Shown here: positions 15,801-24,016 of the stretch, piece after piece
How positions within the stretch are numbered: the first letter of the stretch is position 1
How the letters are laid out: every line of letters begins with the position of its first letter
IMG/VR virus record: IMGVR_UViG_3300035698_025900
Coordinates: 1-33,550 of that record
From: a virus
Direction: 5' to 3' (one strand)
DNA: 33,550 bases
The notes under the pieces: generated by a model
What the model was told of the DNA's origin: nothing
Seen by the model: the letters and a program-made list of their open reading frames with translations, nothing else
Database searches by the model: none
Program-made: the position numbers and the translations under genes

Positions 15801-16527
15801 AGTCGGTATAGACATAAATGAAATATTAAGAGCTAGGTGGATACAATTTGATCGATTTTATGCTCAAGAGTTTGGAGAAGACGATATTCCAGAACAACCA
15901 TATGTATATAACTTATTTAGGGATTATGTATGGAAAGATGTGGAAGAAGAAGTTAAAGAATTAAAAGAACCAGAAGAGATGCCTGAAAATATTAATCCAT
16001 TGGATTATGTTCTTGATGAAAAAGGTGAAGCACCTGCTGATGAATTCTTATTTAAACCATCTGAAACTGTTAAATTAACTGCAAAGGAAGTTTATAATCG
16101 ATTCATGTATCAGGATTTTTTATTTGAAATTTTTGGTTCAGCACCATTAATGTATAAGAATATGGATGTTGATGTCAATAAATTTCTTTTAAAATATAAG
16201 GATCATGTAGAATTTATACTATTTTCAGAGGAAAACGAATTCAGCATAGCACCAACACTATTCTTTTTAAGTAAAATAAATTGTAGATTTAAAACTATTA
16301 AATTTGTTAATAAAAATATAGATATTTGGAAAGACGTTGATGTTTTAATAACGACTGATCCTGCCGTATTAACTTCAATTAAACCTAAAAGGAAGAAGAT
16401 GATAAAGATTATCAGACCTTTTAATGAGTTGGTTAGAAATATTGAAATTAGTATGGAAGATACTCAACTTAACGAATTAACAAATAATAAGAAATTTGAA
16501 AAAATAATAAAATATAAAAATAAATAA
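15787..16527 (+). CDS. HAD/nucleotidase-like protein with altered catalytic motif
   Basis: A 246-residue protein. The start, KKIRVGIDINEILRARWIQF, resembles the N-terminus of HAD-superfamily 5'(3')-deoxyribonucleotidases, where DxDxT/V holds the nucleophile; here the second Asp is Asn (DINE, 9-12). The middle (about 45-100) is acidic and proline-rich. Later strands VEFILFSEENEFSIAPTLFFL and VDVLITTDPAVLTSI fit the core sheet. Loss of the second Asp suggests it may no longer be an active phosphatase and could act as a binding protein. It sits between a small unknown and a glycosyltransferase-like gene. Assignment is by fold pattern only. Confidence 0.4.
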   Translation: MKKIRVGIDINEILRARWIQFDRFYAQEFGEDDIPEQPYVYNLFRDYVWKDVEEEVKELKEPEEMPENINPLDYVLDEKGEAPADEFLFKPSETVKLTAKEVYNRFMYQDFLFEIFGSAPLMYKNMDVDVNKFLLKYKDHVEFILFSEENEFSIAPTLFFLSKINCRFKTIKFVNKNIDIWKDVDVLITTDPAVLTSIKPKRKKMIKIIRPFNELVRNIEISMEDTQLNELTNNKKFEKIIKYKNK

Positions 16528-16529
16528 TT

Positions 16530-17741
16530 ATGGGAGAAATAATAAAAATGGGGGTTGATAATAACCAAAAAGAAGCTGTAAGAAATGCAGAAGTAGAAAA
16601 GATTGAGAAAATTAAAACCTCATTAAATAATCTAACGAATAAAAAATCTAAATTTTTATTCACAATACCTGAAAGTGATAATCCTGCTGCAAGTATATAT
16701 GAACTATATGCTCATGCAACAACAGTAAAAAAAATGGGTTATGAAGTAATAATCTTAACAGAAAAGAAAGAGTATGAAATTCCAAAATGGATAGAAAAGG
16801 GATTAACTGACATTAAACATGTTTCGATGGCAGAGAATACTATTAGTATTGCACCTGAAGATGTCATGGTAATAGCTGACGTATATTCTAATGTTATGGA
16901 ACAAACTAAAGACATGCCATGTCAAAGAATTGGATTCCTACAATCACTTGATTATATGGTAAATGCATTAGTTCCCGGGACGGATTGGTCAAGTTTTGGC
17001 ATTAAAGATATTATTACAACATCAGAAGAATTAAAAAATATTGTTAATGTATTCTATGGTGAGGGTAAATTTAATATTGGAACATATGATATAGGTATTC
17101 CAGAATATTTTAAGAAAACTGGTAAACCTAAGAAACCAATAATTTCAGTTATAGGAAGAAATGCAAACGAAATTTCTAAATTCGTTAAATTATTTTATAG
17201 TAAGTTTCCACAATATAGTTGGATAACCTTCGATCCTATGTTAACTAAAAGCAAGCCACCTCTACCTATGAGAAGAAAAGATTTTGCTGAAAGATTAGAA
17301 CAGAATTTTGCTGCGGTTTGGATTGACAGAATTTCAAGTTTTGGTACATTTCCTTTGGAGTGTATGAAATCTGGTGTTCTTCCAATCTGTCTAAGACCTG
17401 ATATTATGCCTGAGTATCTTATTAATAGAGAAAATAAGGAAGAAGTTAGTGTTGTTGAGAATGCAGGTTTATGGTCAAGTAATTTTTATGATCTACCTCT
17501 AATTTTAGGTGATGTTTTAGTTAAATTCTTAGATGATAGTATTGGCGATAACATATATGATACTATGGATGCTGTGTCAGCTAAATATAATCAAGAAAAT
17601 TCTGAAAAAACTATTACTGAATACTATGACACTATACTAGCTAATAGAACAAAAATATTTAGCGGTATTATAGCTGAGAGTTTAGACGCACTTAAAAATA
17701 ATGATGAAGAAAATAAAAATGATGAAAATGATGGAAAATAA
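16530..17741 (+). CDS. GT-B glycosyltransferase-like protein in the PhoH-sigma operon
   Basis: A 403-residue protein. After a charged helix (1-45) it has a Rossmann-like first half (KFLFTIPESDNPAASIYEL, VIILTEKKEYEIP) and a second half starting PIISVIGRNANEISKFVKLF, with FGTFPLECMKSGVLPICLRPD in the position of the EAMxxGxxP nucleotide-sugar motif of GT4 enzymes; the E is kept. A later helix and acidic tail (NNDEENKNDENDGK) end the protein. ATG at 16530 is used; a second ATG lies at 16548. It overlaps the following GT2-like gene. The function is unknown; a glycosyltransferase or sugar-binding relic is likely. Confidence 0.55.
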   Translation: MGEIIKMGVDNNQKEAVRNAEVEKIEKIKTSLNNLTNKKSKFLFTIPESDNPAASIYELYAHATTVKKMGYEVIILTEKKEYEIPKWIEKGLTDIKHVSMAENTISIAPEDVMVIADVYSNVMEQTKDMPCQRIGFLQSLDYMVNALVPGTDWSSFGIKDIITTSEELKNIVNVFYGEGKFNIGTYDIGIPEYFKKTGKPKKPIISVIGRNANEISKFVKLFYSKFPQYSWITFDPMLTKSKPPLPMRRKDFAERLEQNFAAVWIDRISSFGTFPLECMKSGVLPICLRPDIMPEYLINRENKEEVSVVENAGLWSSNFYDLPLILGDVLVKFLDDSIGDNIYDTMDAVSAKYNQENSEKTITEYYDTILANRTKIFSGIIAESLDALKNNDEENKNDENDGK

Positions 17742-18531
17742 AATATCGGTAATTATACCAGTACATGAATTTAACGATAAAGTTAAAACATATCTAAGTA
17801 ATGCTATTCAAAGCGTTGTGAACCAAAAAACAGATAAGCCAGAGCTATATCTAGTTGTAACACCTGAAGTACAGAAAGAGATTATTGCTTTGGACTTGGT
17901 TAAAGATACAACTATTCTAGTAAATGAAGATAATTCTTCATATCAAGGTCAGGTAAATTATGCAGTTACTCAAATAAATACTGAATTCTTTACAGTACTA
18001 GAATTTGATGACGTATTAAGTACTACGTTCACTTTGAATGGACTACAACACATTAATTACTATACTGATGTAGATGCATTTTTAACCATGTTAGTTGAAG
18101 TGGATGGTGAAGACAAAGCTATGAAATTAACTAATGAAACTGTTTGGTCACAACAATTTGTTGGTGAGAATGGTGAAATGGGTTATTTAAACCCTAAAGC
18201 ACTAAAAGATTATACTGACTTTAAATTGTCAGGTGCTTTAATCAGAAAATCGGAATTCATAAATATTGGCGGTTATAAAACTAATATCGAATTAAGTTTC
18301 ATGTTAGAATTCTTAATGAGAATGCTAAACAATACGTGTAAAGTGTATATAATCCCTAAGATAGGATATAAACATCTTGCAACTAGAGAAGATAGTTTAT
18401 TTAGTCATTACTTTAAGAATATGTCAATTCCTGAACGTAAATTCTGGTTCGATACTGCTTTAAATGAGAGTAATTTTTCATCTGATAGAGTGATAGATAT
18501 GTCACAATTAGAAACGAAAAAAGAAAAATAA
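17731..18531 (+). CDS. GT2-like (GT-A fold) glycosyltransferase-related protein
   Basis: Start ATG at 17731 is preferred because the GT2 fold begins at once (KISVIIPVHEFNDKVKTYL); in-frame ATGs also occur upstream to 17701 within a Lys/Met run. The protein then has SNAIQSVVNQ, LVNEDNSSYQGQVNYAV and FTVLEFDDVL, with EFDD in the DXD position. FKLSGALIRKSEFINIGGYKT and a late SFMLEFLMRML match the end of GT2 domains. It overlaps the GT-B-like gene by 11 nt and lies 25 nt before the late sigma gene. The function in this operon is not known. Confidence 0.65.
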   Translation: MENKISVIIPVHEFNDKVKTYLSNAIQSVVNQKTDKPELYLVVTPEVQKEIIALDLVKDTTILVNEDNSSYQGQVNYAVTQINTEFFTVLEFDDVLSTTFTLNGLQHINYYTDVDAFLTMLVEVDGEDKAMKLTNETVWSQQFVGENGEMGYLNPKALKDYTDFKLSGALIRKSEFINIGGYKTNIELSFMLEFLMRMLNNTCKVYIIPKIGYKHLATREDSLFSHYFKNMSIPERKFWFDTALNESNFSSDRVIDMSQLETKKEK

Positions 18532-18556
18532 AAGAGATTAGTTTATATGTAACATA

Positions 18557-19312
18557 ATGGGAAAAAAAAGAAAAACCATATTATATTTTGCGGAAAAGGA
18601 AGAACAGGCGGTAATTGATTATATTACTACAGAGTCTGCTAGTGAGAAAAATAGGATATATAAAGAAATTCTACTAGAACCATTTAGGACGATGACCCAA
18701 TCTATTTTAAGACGATATCCAATACATATTGGAAATTATGACATTGAAGAGATAGAAGCTAATGCATTATCTCATCTTATTGAACATATGGTCGAATTTA
18801 AACCAAATACTATAACAAAGTCTGGCAACAAAACTAAAGCATTTAGTTATTGCCAGACTATTGTTAGAAATTATTATCGTGACCATAGTAAGAAAAGTTA
18901 TAATGAAAAAACGTCAAACTTACCTTTTGATGATTATTACGATGAATTAAAAAACAATGAAAACATATCGTATGAAACAGAATATGAGGGGTTGAATAAG
19001 ATGGAGATTCTAATTAATAAGGTAGTGGATGGTATTGAAGAGAAAATAGATGGTGACTCAACATTAAAGAAAAATGAAATTATTGTTGGCGAAGCAATTA
19101 TTAATGTTTTAAAAAATTGGCACTTACTTTTTCAAGAAGACAGTCCTAAAGGAAAATACGATAAAAAGATCACAAATAAGTATGCAAAATATAAAATATT
19201 ATTATTCTTAAAAGAACAAAGTAATCTTTCAACTAAGGAAATTAGATTATCGATGAAACCGTTTAAAGAAATATATTACCTAAAAAAATTAGATTTTATA
19301 GAAAACTTCTAG
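18557..19312 (+). CDS. gp55-like late transcription sigma factor
   Basis: A 251-residue protein. Residues about 58-113 resemble sigma region 2: YDIEEIEANALSHLIEHMVEF, a short linker, and KAFSYCQTIVRNYYRDHSKK (95-113), with the aromatic/basic -10 reading face. The rest is helical and there is no evident region 4, as in T4 gp55. The C-terminus KLDFIENF is a hydrophobic/acidic tail recalling the sliding-clamp-binding tail of T4 gp55 and gp33. In T4 this factor with the clamp directs RNA polymerase to late promoters. It is the last gene of the PhoH operon; a late-motif-driven structural operon starts 16 nt after the next motif. Confidence 0.7.
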   Translation: MGKKRKTILYFAEKEEQAVIDYITTESASEKNRIYKEILLEPFRTMTQSILRRYPIHIGNYDIEEIEANALSHLIEHMVEFKPNTITKSGNKTKAFSYCQTIVRNYYRDHSKKSYNEKTSNLPFDDYYDELKNNENISYETEYEGLNKMEILINKVVDGIEEKIDGDSTLKKNEIIVGEAIINVLKNWHLLFQEDSPKGKYDKKITNKYAKYKILLFLKEQSNLSTKEIRLSMKPFKEIYYLKKLDFIENF

Positions 19313-19314
19313 GA

Positions 19315-19324
19315 AAGTATTTAT
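19315..19324 (+). promoter_or_regulatory. Late promoter motif AAGTATTTAT
   Basis: AAGTATTTAT starts 2 nt after the sigma gene's stop and lies 16 nt before the ATG at 19341, separating the regulatory operon from the structural operon 19341-22530. Confidence 0.6.
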
Positions 19325-19340
19325 AATAAAGAATAATATT

Positions 19341-19706
19341 ATGGCAAGACCACAAAGACATAAAATCAAATTTGATGAGGATAGTGTAAACGATTTATTA
19401 CAGGAAATTTATAATGATTCTCACAATATTAAAGCTAGAATTGGAAGATTATTCAGTAAATGGGAAGCTAAAGTTAAAGAAGGTGGTGAGATTCAAGCAC
19501 TTGGTGATCAAATAGTAAAACTTATTTCTGCTGAAGCTAAAAATCAGGATCAGAAAATAATGTTATTGAAGTATCTGAAAGAAGTAGTTTTTAAAGATAA
19601 AGCTCAGAACGTTAGTATTGGTGAAACTGCAACAAGTGATGAAATCTCAACAGAAAGAAGAAATGAATTAATTCAAATGGTTCATGACGAGAACAAAAAG
19701 AAATAA
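19341..19706 (+). CDS. Small helical protein, possibly small terminase-like
   Basis: A 121-residue, wholly helical and highly charged protein with no Cys. A central stretch (about 30-75: ARIGRLFSKWEAKVKEG, IQALGDQIVKLISAEAKNQDQKIMLLKYLKEV) resembles the helical core of T4-like small terminases, and the tail is KDKAQNVSIGETATSDE followed by a helix. That match is weak. It heads a late operon with the 441-residue structural protein. A small structural or scaffold role is equally possible; no function is asserted. Confidence 0.6.
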   Translation: MARPQRHKIKFDEDSVNDLLQEIYNDSHNIKARIGRLFSKWEAKVKEGGEIQALGDQIVKLISAEAKNQDQKIMLLKYLKEVVFKDKAQNVSIGETATSDEISTERRNELIQMVHDENKKK

Positions 19707-19712
19707 GTAAAA

Positions 19713-21038
19713 ATGGGATTATTGAATGATAAACGTAGTATTTATACGACTATCGGTGCATATACTGCCTTTATTGAGCAGAATCAGCTACCGAAGTTAA
19801 CTGATCTATACCCATCAATTAATAATAAAAAAGACGTTATTCCATTCTTATTAGATACTTTAAAAATCGTTGCTGGAACTGAAGCATTAAAGGAATTAAT
19901 GGGTAAGACATTTACTGAATTATTGGGAACTGTTGAAACTGGAATGAAAACTGGTTTAAAAAAACAATTCACACAATATAATTCTAGTTTTACATTAAGT
20001 CCTAACTTTAGTTCGACTAATCCTATAGTAGTAGATGTTAGTAGTATAGACCCTAAAGGTAAATTGAAAATTAGTCCTTCTTCATCTGAAGGTAGTTTAT
20101 TATTTGATACAATTACAGATAATTTCGATACTAAAGCATATGAAGCGATTCTAAATTCTGGAACTGATACAACATTTGCAGACGGTAATATAATTATAAA
20201 TTATATAGCATCAAATGATACTATCAGCATCAAACCTCAATCGGATGGGACAATAGGGGATTTCTTTAGTGATTATATTGATAATGTTAGTTTTATTAAT
20301 ACTAATGAATTAACAACATATATTATTGATAAATTATTTGGAACATTATCTAGTTCAATAAATAAGACATCTAATGAAATATTCGATGACTTAAAATTAG
20401 ATAAAATATTAGATCAGATAAAAAATCAAGATGCTGATCCATTAACTATTAAAAATATCGACCTTTTTGATTTAGAAAATAAAGCTAGAGAAATCGCTAG
20501 TGGTGTTACCTATAATAATCTAGGTTGTGGTAAGTTAGAATCTACTTTAACTGTTAGTGGGTTAACTAGTTTAGTTTCAGATATTTCTGGGTCAACAGAT
20601 TTTAATTATATAGGAAATAGACTTGAAGAAACATTAGATAGTAGTATTAGTTCTGACCATGATGAAGTTTTAACTGCAAACAAGGCAACTATTAATGATA
20701 ATTTTTTTCAAAAACTCATTGATAGCTTAATTAATGAGGTGATAAAAACATTTATTAGTTCACCACAAGTTAGAATGTTATTTAGTGTTATGAGTGCGTT
20801 ACAAAATGAGGGTACTGTACTTTTAACTAATATTTTAAACGATATAGAATCATTATTAGTTACAATTAAATGTCTTATTAAAGATTTAGAAAAAATTATT
20901 GCTGAATATATATTTAATTTAGTTTTAGCATATTTAACTAAATTAATTGCACCAATAATTGAAAAAATAGTAAGAGAAAAAATAATGCAATATGTTGAGA
21001 TGATGAAAAGCTTAACACCAGCGGGAAAATTAATATAA
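19713..21038 (+). CDS. Putative virion structural protein (441 aa)
   Basis: A 441-residue protein not recognised as a known family. It begins with helical IYTTIGAYTAFIEQNQLPKL, then a Ser/Thr/Asp/Asn-rich beta-type middle (about 90-330), and ends in long helices with hydrophobic stretches (LLVTIKCLIKDLEKIIAEYI, LVLAYLTKLIAPIIEKIV, about 385-425) and a short tail. It contains only two cysteines. Its place in a late operon with the gp5-like hub protein four genes downstream suggests a baseplate or tail component. The stop and the next ATG are 1 nt apart, which points to coupling. Confidence 0.6.
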   Translation: MGLLNDKRSIYTTIGAYTAFIEQNQLPKLTDLYPSINNKKDVIPFLLDTLKIVAGTEALKELMGKTFTELLGTVETGMKTGLKKQFTQYNSSFTLSPNFSSTNPIVVDVSSIDPKGKLKISPSSSEGSLLFDTITDNFDTKAYEAILNSGTDTTFADGNIIINYIASNDTISIKPQSDGTIGDFFSDYIDNVSFINTNELTTYIIDKLFGTLSSSINKTSNEIFDDLKLDKILDQIKNQDADPLTIKNIDLFDLENKAREIASGVTYNNLGCGKLESTLTVSGLTSLVSDISGSTDFNYIGNRLEETLDSSISSDHDEVLTANKATINDNFFQKLIDSLINEVIKTFISSPQVRMLFSVMSALQNEGTVLLTNILNDIESLLVTIKCLIKDLEKIIAEYIFNLVLAYLTKLIAPIIEKIVREKIMQYVEMMKSLTPAGKLI

Positions 21039-21039
21039 A

Positions 21040-21441
21040 ATGGATTATAGTAACATAGACGATATTATTTCAGGATTTGGGAAGGTTTTAAATCTTTCAT
21101 CGGTTTCACCACCGCCACCAGTTCCATCGCCATTAATATTAACTGGTGTTCCAACAAGAACTGGTCTATCTCCAACTAAAATCGCATCTAAGATAATTGC
21201 GAGGAAAGCTGAAGCTGGATTATTAGTTGGTGTATTACCTTCTGGTGAGGTGAGTCCAGATGAGATGATGGAAATTATAAGAATTGAAGAAATTGTTAAA
21301 GCATTGCAGCAAGAAGCAATAATTACGGTAGCTATACCGCCCGGGACGAGTCTAACAGCAGCAGGAGCATCTCCAGCAGGACCTGTATCTGTCGCTGGTG
21401 CAACTATCACATTAACAAAGGGATATGGAGTAATACAATAA
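21040..21441 (+). CDS. Small Pro/Ala/Gly-rich structural-type protein
   Basis: A 133-residue protein of unknown family. A proline-rich linker (VSPPPPVPSPLILTGVPT, about 22-40) precedes a mixed helix (MMEIIRIEEIVKALQQEAI) and a glycine/alanine/threonine-rich C-terminal strand region (PPGTSLTAAGASPAGPVSVAGATITL). It is more GC-rich than its neighbours because of Ala/Gly/Pro codons. It lies between a probable virion protein and a small coiled-coil protein in the late operon leading to the hub gene. Confidence 0.65.
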   Translation: MDYSNIDDIISGFGKVLNLSSVSPPPPVPSPLILTGVPTRTGLSPTKIASKIIARKAEAGLLVGVLPSGEVSPDEMMEIIRIEEIVKALQQEAIITVAIPPGTSLTAAGASPAGPVSVAGATITLTKGYGVIQ

Positions 21442-21653
21442 TGATGGATTTAACAAAACATACAACGACTAAATTATTAAAACTAATTAATGATACTAAA
21501 ACAAACCATGAAAATTTGAAGATGAAGGTTAGTATCTTATTGAATGAAATTGAAAAAACAGAATCAGAAATTAACGATAATTTAACAAAAATTGAAGAAG
21601 TTGAGAATGTTTATGTGAAATTAATAGAAGAATATACTAAACGAAATGGATAA
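21441..21653 (+). CDS. Small coiled-coil protein
   Basis: A 70-residue protein, one long amphipathic helix (LKLINDTKTNHENLKMKVSI, then LNEIEKTESEINDNLTKIEEVENV) with heptad-like hydrophobics, a likely coiled coil. The ATG at 21441 lies in a TAATG overlap with the previous stop; a second ATG follows at 21444. It overlaps the hub gene by 8 nt. A chaperone or adaptor for the hub protein is a guess from position; no family is recognised. Confidence 0.6.
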   Translation: MMDLTKHTTTKLLKLINDTKTNHENLKMKVSILLNEIEKTESEINDNLTKIEEVENVYVKLIEEYTKRNG

Positions 21654-22530
21654 ATCATTACTTAACACATCGAACCCCTATAAGAGTAGTAATCTGAATA
21701 GTGCTTTTAATCAGAATGTTCTTTTTGCTGAAGTTATTTCTATTAGCGACCAAACCGAAGGTGGTAGAATTAAAGTTAGGATTAACGGTATTGATAATCG
21801 CATTACCGATGATAAGTTAGTTTGGTGTTATCCTTTATTACCTAAATTCTTTCACGTATATCCAGAAGTGGGTGAAATGGTTAGAATTCTCTTTGAAGAT
21901 AACGATTACCCTCAAAGGGGAAGACTATGGCTTGGAAGCGTTATATCTCAATTACAAAAAGTGGGTTATGATTCATTATATACTGCGCTTTCAACAACAG
22001 AATATAAATTAATAAGTCCAGAACCTGCAATTAGTACATATCTAGATGCTGATGGTGTTTTTCCTTCAAGAGAAGATATTGGGATTATTGGAAAAATAAA
22101 CACAGATATTATTTTAAAGGTAAATGAAGTACATATTCGTGCAGGTAAACATGAAAATGATAATGTTTTAAAACTAAATACTAAAAACCCCGCACAAATA
22201 AGTTTAGTATATGATGCTATTCCAGATAGTAGTGAATTTGAAAGTAGGGACATTATAATGGGAGATAAGATTGCATTAATATCACATACTGGAATACCTA
22301 AATTTAAGGCAGCACGATTAGAAAAAGAAGATAGGGATAGAATATTCAATGAAGCACATCCAATCGCAAGAGGTGATGTTTTAGTTGAAGCGTTGAATCT
22401 CATAAGAAATGCTCTTATAGGTCATATTCATGGTTATAGTAATAAGCCAGCAGACAAGAACGATATTATAAACCAATTAGAGAAAATGAACTTAGAATCG
22501 ATATTGCAAAAGAATATTGTAGTGAATTAA
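21646..22530 (+). CDS. gp5-like baseplate hub protein with OB-fold domain
   Basis: A 294-residue protein. Residues about 26-110 form a gp5/VgrG-type OB-fold: VLFAEVISISDQTEGGRIKV, DDKLVWCYPLLPKFFHVYPEVGE, MVRILFEDNDYPQRGRLWLG. A second block, GIIGKINTDIILKVNEVHIRAG (about 146-167), is a beta segment common after the OB-fold in T4-like hub proteins, and IARGDVLVEALNLIRNALIGHIHG (about 242-265) is a typical C-terminal helix. There is no lysozyme domain, unlike T4 gp5. The protein should sit at the end of the tail tube and carry the spike. It is the last gene of the late operon starting at 19341. Confidence 0.8.
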   Translation: MDKSLLNTSNPYKSSNLNSAFNQNVLFAEVISISDQTEGGRIKVRINGIDNRITDDKLVWCYPLLPKFFHVYPEVGEMVRILFEDNDYPQRGRLWLGSVISQLQKVGYDSLYTALSTTEYKLISPEPAISTYLDADGVFPSREDIGIIGKINTDIILKVNEVHIRAGKHENDNVLKLNTKNPAQISLVYDAIPDSSEFESRDIIMGDKIALISHTGIPKFKAARLEKEDRDRIFNEAHPIARGDVLVEALNLIRNALIGHIHGYSNKPADKNDIINQLEKMNLESILQKNIVVN

Positions 22531-22549
22531 CTATAATATGTTAACTTTG
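22517..22549 (+). promoter_or_regulatory. Host-type promoter of the PD-(D/E)XK nuclease gene
   Basis: TTG (22517-22519) then 22 nt then TAACTTTG (22542-22549), an exact TAnnTTTG box. The box ends only 5 nt before the ATG at 22555, so transcription would start at or very near the start codon, giving a leaderless or nearly leaderless mRNA. Confidence 0.5.
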
Positions 22550-22554
22550 TCCTT

Positions 22555-23340
22555 ATGGATTTAGAAATTAAAATACCAACCGAATTTTTTACTGTTTTTA
22601 ATAAGGTTACATATTTCGATGAACCACATAAATATTATATTAATGGTAGGGAATTAATATCAGTAACTACATTAATACATAAATACGCACCTGAGTTTGA
22701 CGAGGCTTTTTGGTCTGAAAAGAAAGGTAAGGAATATAATAGAAACCCTAAAGAGATATTAATGCTTTGGAAGTTCATAAATGAAAAGGGAACTATGAAG
22801 GGTTCTATTATTCACGATTATGCCGAATCATTATTTCTTAACAAAGTATTTGAATACCCTAAAGAAAAAATAATTAATCATTTCGGATTCGACCCAGTGC
22901 TCAAGGAATATGAAATAACGAAAAAACATGTAGATCGATTCTATAAGGATACTTTTAATAAATTAATACCTATTAAGACTGAACTTGTTGTTTGTGATGA
23001 AGAAAGTGGTATTGGTGGTATGGTAGATATGCTATTCTATAATGTAAAGGCTGGAGAATTTCAGATTTGGGATTGGAAAACGAATAAGAAATTCACAAAT
23101 AAATCTAAAGAAGGTTATAAGTTAAAAGGCGCTTTATCTAATCTAGATGATTGTGATTTAGAGATTTACAGCCTTCAATTAGAATTATATAAATATATTA
23201 TAGAAAAATATATCCCAATTAAATTAGGTAGGTCTTATTTAACTTGGTTTTCACACAATAATGATAACTATAAAGTAATTCGAACTGAAGATAGAAGTAA
23301 GGAAGTGAAAAAAATGTTATTTAAACATAGTATTATGTAA
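22555..23340 (+). CDS. PD-(D/E)XK superfamily exonuclease
   Basis: A 261-residue RecB-like nuclease. The order of motifs is clear: HKYYINGRELISVTTLIHKY (about 25-44), KGSIIHDYAE (about 83-91), ELVVCDEESGIGGMVDMLFY (about 143-162, supplying the first acidic catalytic residue D in GGMVD), FQIWDWKTNKKF (about 170-181, the D-x-K pair) and YSLQLELYKYII (about 206-217). Such phage proteins take part in DNA replication, recombination or degradation of DNA. It stands alone with a host-type promoter, between late operons, and ends at a bidirectional terminator, so it appears to be expressed apart from the virion genes. Confidence 0.85.
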   Translation: MDLEIKIPTEFFTVFNKVTYFDEPHKYYINGRELISVTTLIHKYAPEFDEAFWSEKKGKEYNRNPKEILMLWKFINEKGTMKGSIIHDYAESLFLNKVFEYPKEKIINHFGFDPVLKEYEITKKHVDRFYKDTFNKLIPIKTELVVCDEESGIGGMVDMLFYNVKAGEFQIWDWKTNKKFTNKSKEGYKLKGALSNLDDCDLEIYSLQLELYKYIIEKYIPIKLGRSYLTWFSHNNDNYKVIRTEDRSKEVKKMLFKHSIM

Positions 23341-23341
23341 T

Positions 23342-23381
23342 AAAAATGCCTTAACGTTTCTTTACACATTAAGGCATTTTT
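23342..23381. terminator. Bidirectional intrinsic terminator
   Basis: AAAAATGCCTTAA (23342-23354) and TTAAGGCATTTTT (23369-23381) are perfect 13-bp arms with a 14-nt loop. A- and T-runs flank both sides. It separates the convergent nuclease gene (plus) and tail tube gene (minus) and would end transcription from both. Confidence 0.9.
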
Positions 23382-23396
23382 GAAGTCCAATAAAAA

Positions 23397-23888
23397 TTAA
23401 ATATTAAGTATACATCTCCAAGGTTGGAGTTCTAAAGTGACATTCGTTAATTCATCATTACCATAATCATTTTCATCAAAATCAATTGATGTGATCATAC
23501 ATTGCTCTAAGAACCATTTTTCTACTTCAACACCTGATGGGTCTAAAGATTTTAATATAATATTTTTCTTATAACCTGCTGCATATCCCATACGTCCTGT
23601 AAGTGATTCAGCATGTAAACGTACCCACTCCATAAGTTGTTGTGACGTTGAAGGTCCTATCGGATCAAGGAAGGTAACGCTTATAGTATCCCAAGTATAT
23701 CTACCAGCCACATAATTCTGTTCGTTCATGAACGGAATAGCAACTGAATTTATTTTCATTGATGGTCTTTTAAATTTTTGTACTTTCCAAACTTCAATAC
23801 CTAACTCATTTGCAAATTCAGCAAAGAATCTATTTATTCGTTTCGGTTCGTATTCGAAAGGTATTCCTCTTATCATTTCTCCTGCCAT
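23397..23888 (-). CDS. Tail tube protein (gp19-like)
   Basis: A 163-residue protein, the same length as T4 gp19. RINRFFAEFANELGIEVWKV (17-36) is the usual first strands, followed by KFKRPSMKINSV, GRYTWDTISVTFLDP and PSTSQQLMEWVRLH. The C-terminal strands (NIILKSLDPSGVEVEKWFLE, CMITSIDFDENDYGND, LTNVTLELQPW) are the diagnostic tube ending. The protein polymerises as hexamer rings to form the inner tail tube. It is downstream of the sheath gene, but with a terminator between them and its own late motif 38 nt before the ATG. Confidence 0.92.
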   Translation of the reverse strand: MAGEMIRGIPFEYEPKRINRFFAEFANELGIEVWKVQKFKRPSMKINSVAIPFMNEQNYVAGRYTWDTISVTFLDPIGPSTSQQLMEWVRLHAESLTGRMGYAAGYKKNIILKSLDPSGVEVEKWFLEQCMITSIDFDENDYGNDELTNVTLELQPWRCILNI

Positions 23889-23926
23889 ATCTTTTAGTTT
23901 TTAATTCGTTGTTATTTTTGTTTCTT

Positions 23927-23936
23927 ATAAATACTA
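23927..23936 (-). promoter_or_regulatory. Late promoter motif TAGTATTTAT
   Basis: TAGTATTTAT on the minus strand, 38 nt before the ATG of the tail tube gene and downstream of the sheath terminator; lets the tube be transcribed independently of the sheath. Confidence 0.6.
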
Positions 23937-23960
23937 ACTAATTTGAAAAGTTTGTATAAA

Positions 23961-23998
23961 AAAAAATGATGTCTAAATTCGAGTAGACATCATTTTTT
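23961..23998 (-). terminator. Intrinsic terminator after the tail sheath gene
   Basis: AAAAAATGATGTCTA (23961-23975) and TAGACATCATTTTTT (23984-23998) form a perfect 15-bp stem with an 8-nt loop and a T-run on the minus strand. It lies 18 nt after the sheath stop and before the tube promoter. Confidence 0.9.
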
Positions 23999-24016
23999 CT
24001 ATTATTTACCGTTTGC

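Noticed and set aside
17701-17730. Upstream ATGs of the GT2-like gene in the PhoH operon
   Set aside because: They encode a Lys/Met run from the overlapping upstream gene's tail; the GT2 fold starts right after ATG 17731.
21045-21410. Long minus-strand frame (121 aa) opposite the Pro/Ala-rich gene
   Set aside because: It is the complement of a gene with repetitive Ala/Gly/Pro codons; it is low-complexity, lacks a promoter, and opposes a coupled late operon.
21966-22403. Minus-strand frame of 145 aa inside the gp5-like hub gene
   Set aside because: The plus-strand protein has clear OB-fold and hub motifs over the same bases; the antisense frame has Ser/Leu/Ile-rich shadow composition and no signals.
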